A DNA stretch of 64,000 bases, taken from assembly GCA_949152475.1 (NCBI GenBank), contig OX424568.1, forward strand, positions 16,033,667 through 16,097,666. The letters run 5' to 3'. The notes below the pieces were generated by a model. That model had not been told where the DNA came from and searched no databases. It saw nothing but the letters and a program-made list of their open reading frames with translations. This document shows positions 54,501-62,700 of the stretch, in pieces. The translations under genes were made by a program, and so were the position numbers. The first letter of the stretch is position 1, and each line of letters starts with the position of its first letter. Source of the stretch: Terebella lapidaria (Eukaryota; Annelida; Polychaeta; Terebellida; Terebellidae).

Positions 54501-56590
54501 TTTGACCTTGACCCGAAATTTTTTTGCCGAGTCAGCATTTTTCGTTTTCGTCGATATCTCGGAAACGGTGCGTCGTAGAGCGAAACGGACGTTATTTTCG
54601 GACTCGTCGCCCTGGACAAACATGTCTTAAGGGTATTATGGATGTACTTTCACCTTGACATGAAATTTTTTTGCCGAGTCGGCATTTTTCGTTTTCGTCG
54701 ATATCTCGGGAACGGTGCGTCGTAGAGCGAAACGGACGTTATTTTCGGACTCGTCGCCCTAGACAAACATGTCTAAGGGGTATTATTGATGAACTTTGAC
54801 CTTGACCCGAAATTTTTTGGCCGAGTCGGCATTTTTCGTTTTCGTCGATATCTCGGGAACGGTGTGTCGTAGAGCGAAACGGACGTTATTTTCGGACTCG
54901 TCGCCCTAGACAAACATGTCTAAGGGGTATTATGGATGAACTTTGACCTTGACCCGAAATTTTTTTGCCGAGTCGGCATTTTTCGTTTTCGTCGATATCT
55001 CGGGAACGATGTGTCGTACAGCGAAACGGACGTTATTTTCGGACTCGTCGCCCTAGACTAACATGTCTAAGGGGTATTATGGATGAACTTTGACCTTGAC
55101 CCGAAATTTTTTTGCCGAGTCGGCATTTTTCGTTTTCGTCGATATCTCGGGAACGGTGTGTCGTAGAGCGAAACGGACGTTATTTTCGGACTCGTCGCCC
55201 TAGACAAACATGTCTAAGGGGTATTACGGATGAACTTTGACCTTGACCCGAAATTTTTTTGCCGAGTCAGCATTTTTCGTTTTCGTCGATATCTCGGAAA
55301 CGGTGCGTTGTAGAGCAAAACGGACGTTATTTTCGGACTCGTCGCCTTAGACAAACATGTCTTAAGGGTATTATGGATGAACTTTCACCTTGACACGGAA
55401 TTTTTTCGCCGAGTCGGCATTTTTCGTTTTCGTCGATATCTCGGAAACGGTGTGTCGTAGAGCGAAACGGACATTATTTTCGGACTCGTCGCCCTAGTCA
55501 AACATTTCTAAGGGGTATTAAGGATGAACTTTGACCTTGACCCGAAATTTTTTTGCCGAGTCGGCGTTTTTCGTTTTCGTCGATATCTCGGGAACGGTGT
55601 GTCGTAGAGCGAAACGGACGTTATTTTCGGACTCGTCGCCCTAGACAAACATGTCTAATTTTAATGGTAAATTTTTTTGCGGTGTCGACATTTTTCATTT
55701 TCGTCGATATCTAGTATATATTATAAATTAATCATCACACCGAAATGCCTCCAAGGCATCTTTAGGCCTTGACGTCTAGTTGTGAAAAATAGATTTTACA
55801 ATTTGAACTCTCCAGTATCAAAATAATGCAGTAGTATCCATGAAAACCTGTTATGCTTTGAATCAATCTCATTTTCGTCACTTGGGTTTTACAGTGGTTC
55901 TAAATATCAGCTATATGCTCACACCACTTGTTGTTTTGATCCCCCTCCGCAGGAAGGACTTTGGTGCGTACAGAGACCAGCTGAGTCGTACAATCGTGCC
56001 GTACGTGAACTCCGCGAGGCAGGTTGTCATGGATACGTGTCACCTGGTGATGATCTTCGTAGCGGTACTCGTCCTTGTGGACGCTCTCGGGGCGGTCACC
56101 TGGATCTATCTCAAACGGTGTGTGATTGGACTAGACTCTAAACATTGATGCCTGTGATTGGGTAAAGCTGACTAAATAATAATTATTATATTATTCTCTG
56201 GATGATGTTAGACAAATACTATGGATTTGTAATCATTTGGTGGCAAGCGTGATAGGACATCAGGGGAATACACCTAAATGGTTGTCAATATAGTATAGTA
56301 CTTATGTAAAAATGGAAGTATATTTCTACATTACAGTGTTACATGTATATGATGAAACAAAAATCATAAATCAAAATATAATAGACATAAATTGCATGGG
56401 CATTTACAAATCCTCGAAGTGAACTGTGAAATTCTTGGATTTCAGTTCGATAAATGTAATAATGAATTCCTTGTGTACAAAAATCAAGAATATTGCATGT
56501 TTGATTTACAGGTTCAGTTTGCTGCGACTGAAGCCGATGTTTGAGATAGAACAGTTCCCAGCACCGGACACGCTGCCCAACCACACTTGA
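30396..56590 (+). CDS. Five-pass membrane protein with TNFR-like cysteine modules and a large ectodomain (24 exons)
   Basis: I joined 24 exons by GT-AG sites (segments listed below). The phases agree at every junction and give 3936 nt: 1311 residues plus a TGA stop. Residues 1-40 are a signal peptide with hydrophobic core 21-38. Residues 43-90 are two short TNFR-like cysteine modules. An RVKR furin-type site is at 112-115. Residues 201-680 form a cysteine-rich and then beta-rich ectodomain. Predicted membrane segments are at about 694-718, 738-763, 1012-1030, 1090-1110 and 1262-1282. This gives an outside N terminus, two extracellular loops (mostly helical ~770-1005; three to four cysteines ~1111-1260) and a short 25-residue tail. 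The plan matches prominin and tweety topology, but I see no sequence signature of either. The minus-strand gene at 59399-64000 is a clear paralogue. The start is the first ATG of the exon that reads into the signal peptide. I do not know its function. Confidence 0.85.
30630..30813. mobile_element. MITE-like element in intron 1
   Basis: Same family as the MITE at 5435-5616. CAGTGGATCCTGTGTTAA on the left, inverted GTGGATCCTGTGATTT on the right, with a similar interior of 'gagaccacctg' inverted segments. Confidence 0.65.
31838..33879 (+). mobile_element. Hairpin-ended element, type 4 (HE5)
   Basis: 2042 bp. Left hairpin: outer arms TAGGTTA/TAACCTA, inner stem GGACC-TAT-GGTCC. A GTCGTC microsatellite follows. 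The core is a 134-bp satellite ('gaccttgaatttgacc' anchors at 32351, 32485, ~32619, 32753). The right end has CCGGTAACCTA and the hairpin TTGGCC-CTC-GGCCTAA. The precise empty site is in the sister duplication at about 37069-37080, a pure T-run. It carries a TA-flanked MITE at 32870-33515. Confidence 0.8.
32870..33515. mobile_element. MITE with long perfect terminal inverted repeats
   Basis: 646 bp, starting CCGTATTTATTCAATTAGTT and ending with the inverted form; the terminal inverted repeat is about 25 bp and perfect. TA is duplicated at 32868-32869 and 33516-33517, and the neighbouring 134-bp units show the uninterrupted site 'gatatatgctg'. TA duplication fits the Tc1/mariner/pogo superfamily. 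No transposase; the longest open frame (33068-33283, minus) has no features I recognise. Confidence 0.85.
34624..34903 (+). mobile_element. Short decayed hairpin-ended element
   Basis: Starts TAGGTTACCGAACC with an imperfect inner hairpin and ends CGGTAACTTTTCTC followed by a CGGCC-TTTA-GGCTG hairpin. The interior carries one 'gaatttgaccttcagtg' segment. It is shared with copy 2 (37820-38532), so it predates the duplication. Confidence 0.6.
34904..34962 (+). mobile_element. Solo left end of a type-3 element
   Basis: Contains the perfect palindrome GCATTTCGAAATGC followed by 'ttttatggttttagcag' and 'ttggtttccg'. This matches the start of the large element at 51357-55780. It sits exactly between the two intron-1 duplication copies. 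Confidence 0.55.
36628..36652 (+). repeat. Poly-G run (25 G) in intron 1
   Basis: Twenty-five consecutive G on the transcribed gene's sense strand, within the segment unique to duplication copy 2. Confidence 0.9.
37820..38532 (+). mobile_element. Short hairpin-ended element carrying a nested MITE
   Basis: Copy-2 counterpart of 34624-34903. The left inner hairpin is perfect here (CTGAAC-TTTC-GTTCAG). The right end is 'gttaacctttctcaatcg' followed by 'tcaggcta'. It is enlarged by the element at 38062-38481. Confidence 0.6.
38062..38481. mobile_element. Fold-back MITE in intron 1
   Basis: A 420-bp near-complete inverted repeat. Ends TAGTCCGCTACAAACAGTGA and, inverted, TAGTCCGCTCCAAACAATGA. The arms continue to pair with imperfections through the interior ('gatcagcatcct', 'gagaagaaaata', 'ggggtcacc' all recur inverted). 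No coding capacity. Target duplication unclear. Confidence 0.8.
38555..38629 (+). CDS. Exon 2: second cysteine module
   Basis: Residues 67-91. A second short cysteine module (pattern C-x3-C-x8-C-x7-C) resembling the first. Acceptor ttgcag, donor gtagga. The 8-kb intron before it ends in a mobile-element remnant only ~20 bp from the acceptor. Confidence 0.8.
40245..40385 (+). CDS. Exon 3: linker with furin-like site
   Basis: Residues 92-138. Polar linker containing RRVKR at 111-115, which fits the R-x-K-R proprotein-convertase consensus. Phase 1 at both ends. Confidence 0.8.
40621..40805 (+). CDS. Exon 4: ectodomain linker
   Basis: Residues 139-200. Acidic stretch (DSNDNDELDPDA) followed by a short cysteine-containing segment. 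Donor gtagga. Ends in phase 0. Confidence 0.8.
40854..40993. mobile_element. Small palindromic MITE in intron 4
   Basis: 140 bp, starting TACTGTTAACCCAGAAAG and ending in the inverted form of TACTGTAAACCCAGAAAT. Both arms include 'agcgtccatt'. TA at each end fits a Tc1/mariner-type target. Confidence 0.7.
42154..42416 (+). CDS. Exon 5: start of the cysteine-rich ectodomain
   Basis: Residues 201-287. Basic cluster KKRRR near the start, four cysteines, and a C-terminal part of beta-like alternation. Acceptor ctgcag, donor gttagt. Confidence 0.85.
42694..42906 (+). CDS. Exon 6: cysteine-dense ectodomain segment
   Basis: Residues 288-358. Eleven cysteines, including CNYCSQSC and CHSCCARDDC, as in a disulfide-bonded module. 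One N-glycosylation sequon (NIT). Donor gtacgt. Phase 2 on both sides. Confidence 0.85.
43246..43455 (+). CDS. Exon 7: beta-rich ectodomain
   Basis: Residues 359-428. Few cysteines and strong strand-like alternation (FTLEAEFSP, YDITYEVEYQG). Donor gtgagt. Confidence 0.85.
43760..43956 (+). CDS. Exon 8: ectodomain
   Basis: Residues 429-494. The acceptor is preceded by an 18-base C-run (43732-43749) that serves as an extreme polypyrimidine tract. Donor gtgagt. Confidence 0.8.
44293..44442 (+). CDS. Exon 9: ectodomain
   Basis: Residues 495-544. Begins RRGSCDTDLL and contains one sequon (NNT). Phase 1 on both sides. Confidence 0.8.
44752..44928 (+). CDS. Exon 10: conserved ectodomain segment
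   Basis: Residues 545-603. From here on the protein aligns with the minus-strand paralogue: 'DSSLKAELT' here versus 'DDSLKASLELT' encoded at 63508-63633. Ends with CP before the intron. Confidence 0.85.
45277..45501 (+). CDS. Exon 11: conserved juxtamembrane beta domain
   Basis: Residues 604-678. GYFGVKV...YDISVSC...VTFTVP pairs with AYLGITI...YDTLILC...ITFKVP of the paralogue. One sequon (NET) near the end. Confidence 0.9.
46908..47036 (+). CDS. Exon 12: transmembrane segment 1
   Basis: Residues 679-721. Short polar lead followed by FIAVLCVIISFLTLLLFVGF (about 694-718) and a charged TER stop-transfer. Acceptor gacag, donor gtactt. Confidence 0.85.
47363..47501 (+). CDS. Exon 13: cytoplasmic loop and transmembrane segment 2
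   Basis: Residues 722-767. Basic loop, then a hydrophobic stretch beginning LLFVVCYVTFRAGYSIVV. The RAGYS resembles the RIVYS at the same place in the paralogue. Confidence 0.85.
47871..48057 (+). CDS. Exon 14: extracellular helical loop, part 1
   Basis: Residues 768-830. Long helical, charged segment with one cysteine. Donor gtgagt. Ends in phase 0. Confidence 0.8.
48347..48459 (+). CDS. Exon 15: extracellular helical loop, part 2
   Basis: Residues 831-867. Helical, with an NLT sequon. The acceptor could also be 6 bases downstream (48353); both keep the frame. I prefer 48347 because of its better pyrimidine tract. Confidence 0.7.
48775..48871 (+). CDS. Exon 16: extracellular helical loop, part 3
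   Basis: Residues 868-900. Helical. Acceptor tttcag, donor gtttgt. Ends in phase 0. Confidence 0.8.
49142..49250 (+). CDS. Exon 17: extracellular helical loop, part 4
   Basis: Residues 901-936. Contains RRKR, a second possible proprotein-convertase site, in a region predicted to be extracellular. Donor gtgagt. Confidence 0.8.
49550..49749 (+). CDS. Exon 18: loop end before transmembrane segment 3
   Basis: Residues 937-1003. Less helical, proline-rich, ending in a basic stretch RPKRPRFK just before the membrane segment. Donor gttagt. Phase 0. Confidence 0.8.
49986..50145 (+). CDS. Exon 19: transmembrane segment 3
   Basis: Residues 1004-1056. WSSLIAILVVIDLIWFV is the membrane segment (about 1012-1030), followed by a cytoplasmic stretch with HRMAKTY. 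The paralogue has HTYMNSS after the equivalent helix. Confidence 0.8.
50266..50345 (+). CDS. Exon 20: cytoplasmic loop between segments 3 and 4
   Basis: Residues 1057-1083. Basic, PK- and S-rich. The only donor that keeps the frame into exon 21 is the weak CGG|gtcggc at 50346. The junction DFNLR|VMK aligns with HNFEVLK of the paralogue, which supports it. This is the least certain splice in the model. Confidence 0.6.
50426..50560 (+). CDS. Exon 21: transmembrane segment 4
   Basis: Residues 1084-1128. FVPKVVATATTCCAVYLILA aligns with MVPKVLVGSALLFLFYLLV of the paralogue. VPKV is identical in both. Phase 0 on both sides. Confidence 0.85.
50816..51123 (+). CDS. Exon 22: second extracellular loop
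   Basis: Residues 1129-1230. Helical first part, then a cysteine cluster C-x11-C-x-C-x12-C. The paralogue keeps C-x11-C and a later cysteine. Donor gtatgt. Followed by the 4.8-kb intron filled with mobile elements. Confidence 0.85.
51403..53427 (+). mobile_element. Hairpin-ended element, type 4 (HE6), nested in HE7
   Basis: 2025 bp in a T-run near the left end of HE7. Left hairpin: outer arms TAGGTTA/TAACCTA, inner stem GGACC-TAT-GGTCC. The right hairpin is TAGCCCATTGGGCTA. The core is a 134-bp satellite of about ten units, an expanded version of that in HE5. Confidence 0.8.
51850..53330 (+). repeat. 134-bp satellite array
   Basis: The anchor 'gaccttgaatttgacc' recurs at 51930, 52064, 52198, 52332, 52466, 52600, 52734, 52867, 53000 and (degenerate) 53135. 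Spacing is 134 bp six times, then 133, 133 and 135. The same unit forms the shorter array of HE5 around 32351-32760. Confidence 0.9.
54086..55665 (+). repeat. 147-bp satellite array
   Basis: The anchor 'ccgagtcggc' (or a one-base variant) recurs at 54233, 54380, 54527, 54674, 54821, 54968, 55115, 55262, 55409 and 55556. All nine intervals are exactly 147 bp. A degenerate unit precedes at 54086. Units differ by substitutions but not by indels. Confidence 0.9.
55953..56117 (+). CDS. Exon 23: transmembrane segment 5
   Basis: Residues 1231-1285. PYVNSAR before the membrane helix matches PYVNAAR of the paralogue, the best-conserved short motif of the pair. Helix about 1262-1282. Confidence 0.85.
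56512..56590 (+). CDS. Exon 24: short cytoplasmic tail and stop
   Basis: Residues 1286-1311, then TGA at 56588-56590. Proline- and acid-containing tail ending NHT. Much shorter than the tail of the paralogue. Confidence 0.8.
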
Positions 56591-59398
56591 GGGGGTAGAG
56601 TTTACTTTAGGGGGCTGTGCAGGTGAAAAAAATTCTGGAGAGATTTTTTTTGGGGTGAGGTGGGGTAATGACAGTTTTGTTAAGTGCAATGAAAAACTGA
56701 GTCATAGGTATCATGAACAAAAGTTCAAAGTGATTATTGTCATAGAATTTCGGAATGTATTGAATATTGGAAGCAATATATACATGTAAATGAATTGTTT
56801 GCTATGTCCTTTGCTATGTCCTCCACCATATTCAAATATTATGATTTATTTAAGATGTGACATGTATATATTATGAATGTAGGGAAAATGGTCGTAGTGA
56901 GTTTGTTGTTCAAATCTTCTATGAGGTACATGTAGATCTAACTTCCCATAGTGAACAGTTCGTTATTGTTTTTCGATTATATGCAGATGGAAAAATATAG
57001 TATTTTCGTTGTAATTCATTCCACAAACTTACAAATTGCCACAAGTATTGTACAGTTCTTGTTACAGTGTAAAATAATCATTTGTTGTGTAATCTATTAT
57101 ATTGTTAGATATAACTACTATATTTGATCGCGCCGAGATTGAAAGCTTTTTTTTGCAAGGACATCAAAATCGTTTTTAAAGCATTTTACATTTGTGTGCA
57201 TAAACATTCCAATGGGTATTGTTTCTCAATATATATTGTGTGGATATATACCATGTACACCGTATTGTTTCTTTTTTTTTCAGTTGTTGTGTTCGGTATT
57301 GTTGAAAAATATGCATTGACGTCATTAAGTGGACAGACTTACAGTTTACGATGATCTGGAAAATACTGCCAGTTTTTCATTTATTTGTAGTAAGAAAAAA
57401 CGTGTCAATTGGATGGGAATCTACCAGTTGGTTTGATTGATCTAGGTCAATTATCATGCATAATTCTCAAATAAACTTGCCTAATTGTGATACAACCGGT
57501 ATTGACCAAAACCCAAGTAGATACTACTACACATATTGGTGATTTAGCAACAACAATTATCAAGAATTTAAAATTGATAAAAATTTATCATATATTAAAT
57601 CAATACACTGCAAAGTCCAAACTTCAAATGATCTCGAATTTTGCTCAAGTTATACAGTTGTATGAAGTTACACTATATTTTCTGCACATTATGATATGGT
57701 TCTTCGCTGTAACTTTGTGAAAATTTATGATATCGGTTTATGTTGATGCATTATGATATGGCACACCCTTGCCAGAACCTGAATTTTATTCAGTTAAAAT
57801 TGAAATTATTCTAACATTCTTTTTCTGGAACAGATGCATCAAAATTGAAAAACACATTTTTAAGATCATTAATATCTATATCGACAAGTCTTCAAGCACA
57901 ATGAAAATTTTCCTATATTAATTAAAAGTTCAGAGATTTTCATAATTAGAGGAACCATTTATGTTCCACTAAATCTGTTCTCCCCTACTTGGCTCTAACT
58001 TCAAAACTTTATGAGGCATTATGATATAAAATATGGTAGCATGTAGCAAACCATTAAATGCTACTTATGGTAATGTCGACCTATATCAATCTTGCTTGTA
58101 TATTTCTAGCTAGTTATACATTTTACCCAGCACCTTTTGCTAAAGAGAAAGCTGTGTTATAGTGAATACTCATAATGGTGTAGAACATTATGATTTATTC
58201 ATAACGCGCCCGTGTCATTAGCACTTGTTTCTGCCATTTTGCATATGTCACGTATACAATGTGTATATTTATACAACAAAATATTTTTGATATTTGGTGT
58301 GTATGACTATTTATTGGTTGTGCATGTTGTGAAAGGAATGCTAATTTGCATATGATTAAGTATTTATGAGTGTGTATGTTGGACAAGTCTCATGTGGCTG
58401 CGGCTGAAAATTGCAGATTTGGTGGTGTTAATGCAGCGAATTTGTTGAATTTGTCTTGTTATGTGAAAGAATTGTGAACAAAATAAAACAATGTTATGTC
58501 ATTTAATCATTGTTTCCTTTCACAAATACATACAAATATTTGATACATTCAAATTTTCTAGAAAGGGTTGATTCATACGGTACAGAAAACGATAACATAA
58601 AACGGCACAAACCAGGGATTTTTTTTCTATATTGTACACATCATTACGTCACTGTGAAGTATTTATACATGTATATCACAAAACAATATGAAGACTTTAA
58701 TAAATGTGGCAGTCTGGTCGACTATTGATAATATTTATCACCATACAAATATAGCCTCGATATACGATACATTTATGGCAAGGAAACATTTCAAATCCCC
58801 CTTGCAAATACTGAAGCCATTTTATTGTTCATTCTATAAGTACTGCCAATAGTTTGAAGTGATATGCTTCTGTAAATACTTGCAACTTGATTTTTGAATT
58901 TTGGTAATCTCAACTTCACAAACATAAGCTGAATTCTTTACAGATTGTGGAACACATCTACCAAAATATTTTCAAGTAATTCATGATTCAAGGTCTGATG
59001 AGAAATATGATACCTCAAAATAGCATTTCCCATTGTATTTAGCAATGAAACACTAAATTCAGTTACAGGGAGTTAAATCTGTGTTATCATAACGCTCATA
59101 AAAGGTGGCTGATGCAGCATAACGTCACCATGCAATATCCACATAAGTACTCAAAGCATACTGCGAATATACTAAAACAACCCAGAATAGCATTCAATCA
59201 TCACAATTATACAGTTGACATGAAAAATAAATATATAATCATATCATATATAGTACAATGTCCCACATAATATTGACCTAAACATACGTACCAAATACAC
59301 ACATACCAAACAACTCTCAAATTTTCCTACTATATACTTATCATAATAACCGTTTTCGCCCTACCAACTAGCAACTAACATCAGATTGTAAATATTCG
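56591..59398. other. Convergent intergenic region with both 3' UTRs
   Basis: AT-rich sequence between the stop codons of the two convergent genes. Plus-strand polyadenylation signals AATAAA lie at 57470-57475 and 58482-58487. A minus-strand signal (TTTATT on the plus strand) is at 58821-58826. The open frames here are short, AT-driven and lack coding character. I see no other gene. Confidence 0.6.
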
Positions 59399-59796
59399 CT
59401 ATACTTTGGTTTCAGAATACTTGAAGTCTGTCTGCAAGGTATTTGATTTTTGCGGCGACGTTCTCACTCGCGTTGGCGTGGCGTAAGTGGCATAAGCTCC
59501 GCCCCCTCCGGCATCGATATCATCCGTATCGTATTCCGATTCATCCCCATGGACGGGGTTGTGAATCCCGTGTTGCCCGCTCGGCGGCAAGTTTGAGATG
59601 AAGACTTTCCTCACGGGAAATTTGTGGCGGGTTTTCAAATAGTGGAACATGACGGTGCCCATGATGTGGATGACGAACATGACCGCCAGGATTATGAATA
59701 TTGCGTAGCCGGTTTTGAGAATGATATTCCGAGCAGCGTTAACGTATGGCTCAAAGGATTCACCCAGTTGTCCCTCGTAAGTCTCCGAGTTAAATT
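59399..59796 (-). CDS. Paralogue last exon: segment 5 and cytoplasmic tail
   Basis: 132 codons with stop. PYVNAAR precedes the fifth helix (FIILAVMFVIHIMG). The tail has an acidic stretch (DESEYDTDDID), a glycine run and the C-terminal tetrapeptide ETKV. Confidence 0.85.
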
Positions 59797-62700
59797 CTGG
59801 AAATAGGAATTATGTATTGGATAACACTTTTCTGATTTTTTTCACAAGAATGTTGTCAAATATTCATAATTTGAAGGTTTTAATGAAAAGTCAGTATGAA
59901 ACATTTTCTCCAAAATCTATAGATGAAATTCTGAATTAATTTGATATTTTCAATTGAAATCAAGTTAAGTTTTCATACACATGAACAATATTTTTCCAAC
60001 CCTACTAATGAAGGACTTTCAAATTTATGAAAATTTACCAACAAATAATATATATTCACTATATGCCAATGCATTTGTACATTAGTTTCTATCCGTACCT
60101 GTATAGAGTTTTGGCTGTATGGGGATGAAGTTACACGGAAGCATTGGAATGATGAGCTCTGGGGGTACCATGGTAATGTCGCACGTCCAGTTAGTGCTCT
60201 GTTGCTTGGCAACCACACAAGCCTCGGTGATATAGTTCTCCACCAGACGGCGTTGTTCTAGCAAGTCATACCCATCTCATGTTATTATTCACAAATATTG
60301 TTATATTATTGTAGTCGAATGTACGAATTAGAATATTATTATAGGAAATACAAGTTGTATTGAAATTCTGTTATCTATTTGAAAATGTTCTTGAGAAAGT
60401 GTGCGTGCTGTTATGAAACATTTCAAATCTGGTTGCATGGAATTGTCTCACAAATGTAATATTACTACATTTGTATATGAGTACATGCACAAGAAACTGT
60501 TTAGCATGTGGTATAACTAGATAAACATGCAATGATTCTGATTTATCATATTGTGCATGGATGTGTAAATGAGTATTCCAGAAAATAAATGTCATTTAGC
60601 AGGTTGTTAGCCATCTAAAGAAACTGCACTGGTTTTTTTTACCTGAATTGAAGTAGTCGACCATGCTCTTGAGGTTGAGTAACTCGGAGGTCATCTGACC
60701 TTCGTATATCCTCATGGTGACTTCGTTGAAATGTTCCGCCTGGTCCAAGAGGTACCAGTTAGTCTGGTTTAGTTGAATGTCTAGTGCGCCTAGGAATACC
60801 GAGAACCCTTCCAGCTGCGAGATCACGGCGACATCCAAGTACAGAGTCACTGCCTTTACAAGGAGGTAAAACAGAAAGAGCAGGGCCGAGCCCACGAGAA
60901 CTTTTGGCACCATCGAGCTCAACACGAGCTGGATTCCGGACTGTTTTAATACTTCAAAGTTGTGATCGACCACGATTTTTTTCGCGGTCGCCGGCGGGAC
61001 GGGGGTTGAGGATTTGGCAGTGTTTTGGCCGTTGTAGTTGGGTTCCTGGTATAGGGGATCTATAGTGTGCGTTACTTGCGTGACGGGGTGCAGGTACCCC
61101 GTGCGCTGTCCGTTGAGTGGAGTGCTATACTCGGACGTGTCGCCGTAGGGACTTTGGTCCGGGTATCGGGAACTTCTAGAGGTCAATGTTGAGTAAGTCT
61201 GTTGCGAGGACGGGGATACAGGCGTTCCTATGGTTACGGCTGGGGAGGAGGCTTGCGTGCTGGAGTTGTGGTGTGTTGTCGAGGTGTTTTCCGCGTTCTG
61301 TTGCTGTACGTTATCCTCGAAACCCCGGCATAGCATCGAAGAATTCATATATGTGTGACTGAATCGATATAGCAGCAATATTCCATCCATCACGAGAAAT
61401 ATGATCCGCAGTAGCTCAATATTGATACTTGTTATGAAATCATCAATTGAGAACATCATGTCTTGCGGGTGGTCGCCTTTATTCGGCGCCACAAATTTGT
61501 ACTCCTCCGCGAAATGATTAGAAGTGTACTTGGGACCTTTACTGGGAATTTCCGCTGTTGCTATGTGAGTTGAGATGAACTGAGAGGAGCTGAGATGGTC
61601 GAGAGAAGTGTGGTTGCTAAGGCCAGTCGTCATGGATTCCTGGTGGTTGTCAAGGTGACAGTCAGGTGCCTCGTGGTTGACTTTTGGTATTGGAAGCAAT
61701 GGCAGAACTGGCAACTTATTCTCAAAGCTGAAATACAACAACATTTACAGATTTATAAAGATTCAGGAAATAATTTATTTGTGTGATGCAGTGTGTTTGT
61801 GTTGTGTACCGAATATTTTAATCTATTATTTACAATCTATAATGGGAATATCATATTGAAATCAATATCACACTGAATACTATCAAAAGGAATTCCAAAC
61901 ATGTAATTTGTACAATATTCTGTACACAAATTAAAAGTTTGAATTAAATTTAAAATGAATCAGATTAAGAAACAATGAGATTTAATTCAGAACAACTACA
62001 TTCATATGGCTAGCTTGTATGGCCAGCTATATATCAGCCTTACTGTTCCCAGTACTGAATGTCCCACAACTGGACATTCTCGACCTCTTCAATCTCGAGA
62101 AAGATCCCAAAATCCACCTCCGGACCTTGGAACAACTCATTCTTCGAGACATACTTGGGCCTCCCATACTCCGCCCCTGTCTGGTTGAACAGTCTCTGAG
62201 GAAACTGGTACCAGTCATTGTTGTAGACCTTCCTTAGGAACTTCTGATATTTATTTAGGAAAGGTTTGACGCTCGTATGCATGAAATCCTTGTAGTCGCT
62301 CGTATAGCGATCAAGTTCCGCTGCGTATGTTTCCATGACACGCTGAGCTCTCGTGTGCATCAGGTAGGATATCGACGAGTCCTGACCGTACATATCTAGT
62401 TGGTGTTGGTTCGCGGTGATGTTATCCATTTCCCTTGCCATGGCATCGAAGAGTTCACCGATGTAGTGGCTACACGCGCCTTGCATACTAGTCACAAGTT
62501 CCCCCTGGCGGAGAAGTTCTTCCTGGCTGTACTGGTCGATTTTATTCCCGAGAGAAATCGTTGAGTTATATTTCTCGCCCTGGTAGGAATCCAGCTTGCT
62601 CAACTGCTTGATGTCCGGATCAATGAACAGCATTAAAATCGCAAAGAAAACAGTGAACGTGAAGAGCAGGCTATAAACAATGCGCAGGAATATGTAGATC

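Larger units (their letters stand above)
51357..55780 (+). mobile_element. Large hairpin-ended element, type 3 (HE7), filling intron 22
   Basis: The left end has arms AAGGC and GCCTT followed by 'ttatggttttagcag'; the same start is seen at 34904. The right end is the hairpin ATGCCT-CCA-AGGCAT followed by 'ctttaggccttgacg'. Between them lie the nested element 51403-53427, two diverged repeats headed by 'ggtttccggacgataact' (about 53622 and 53940, with a further copy at 53465), and a 147-bp satellite. No coding sequence. Confidence 0.65.
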
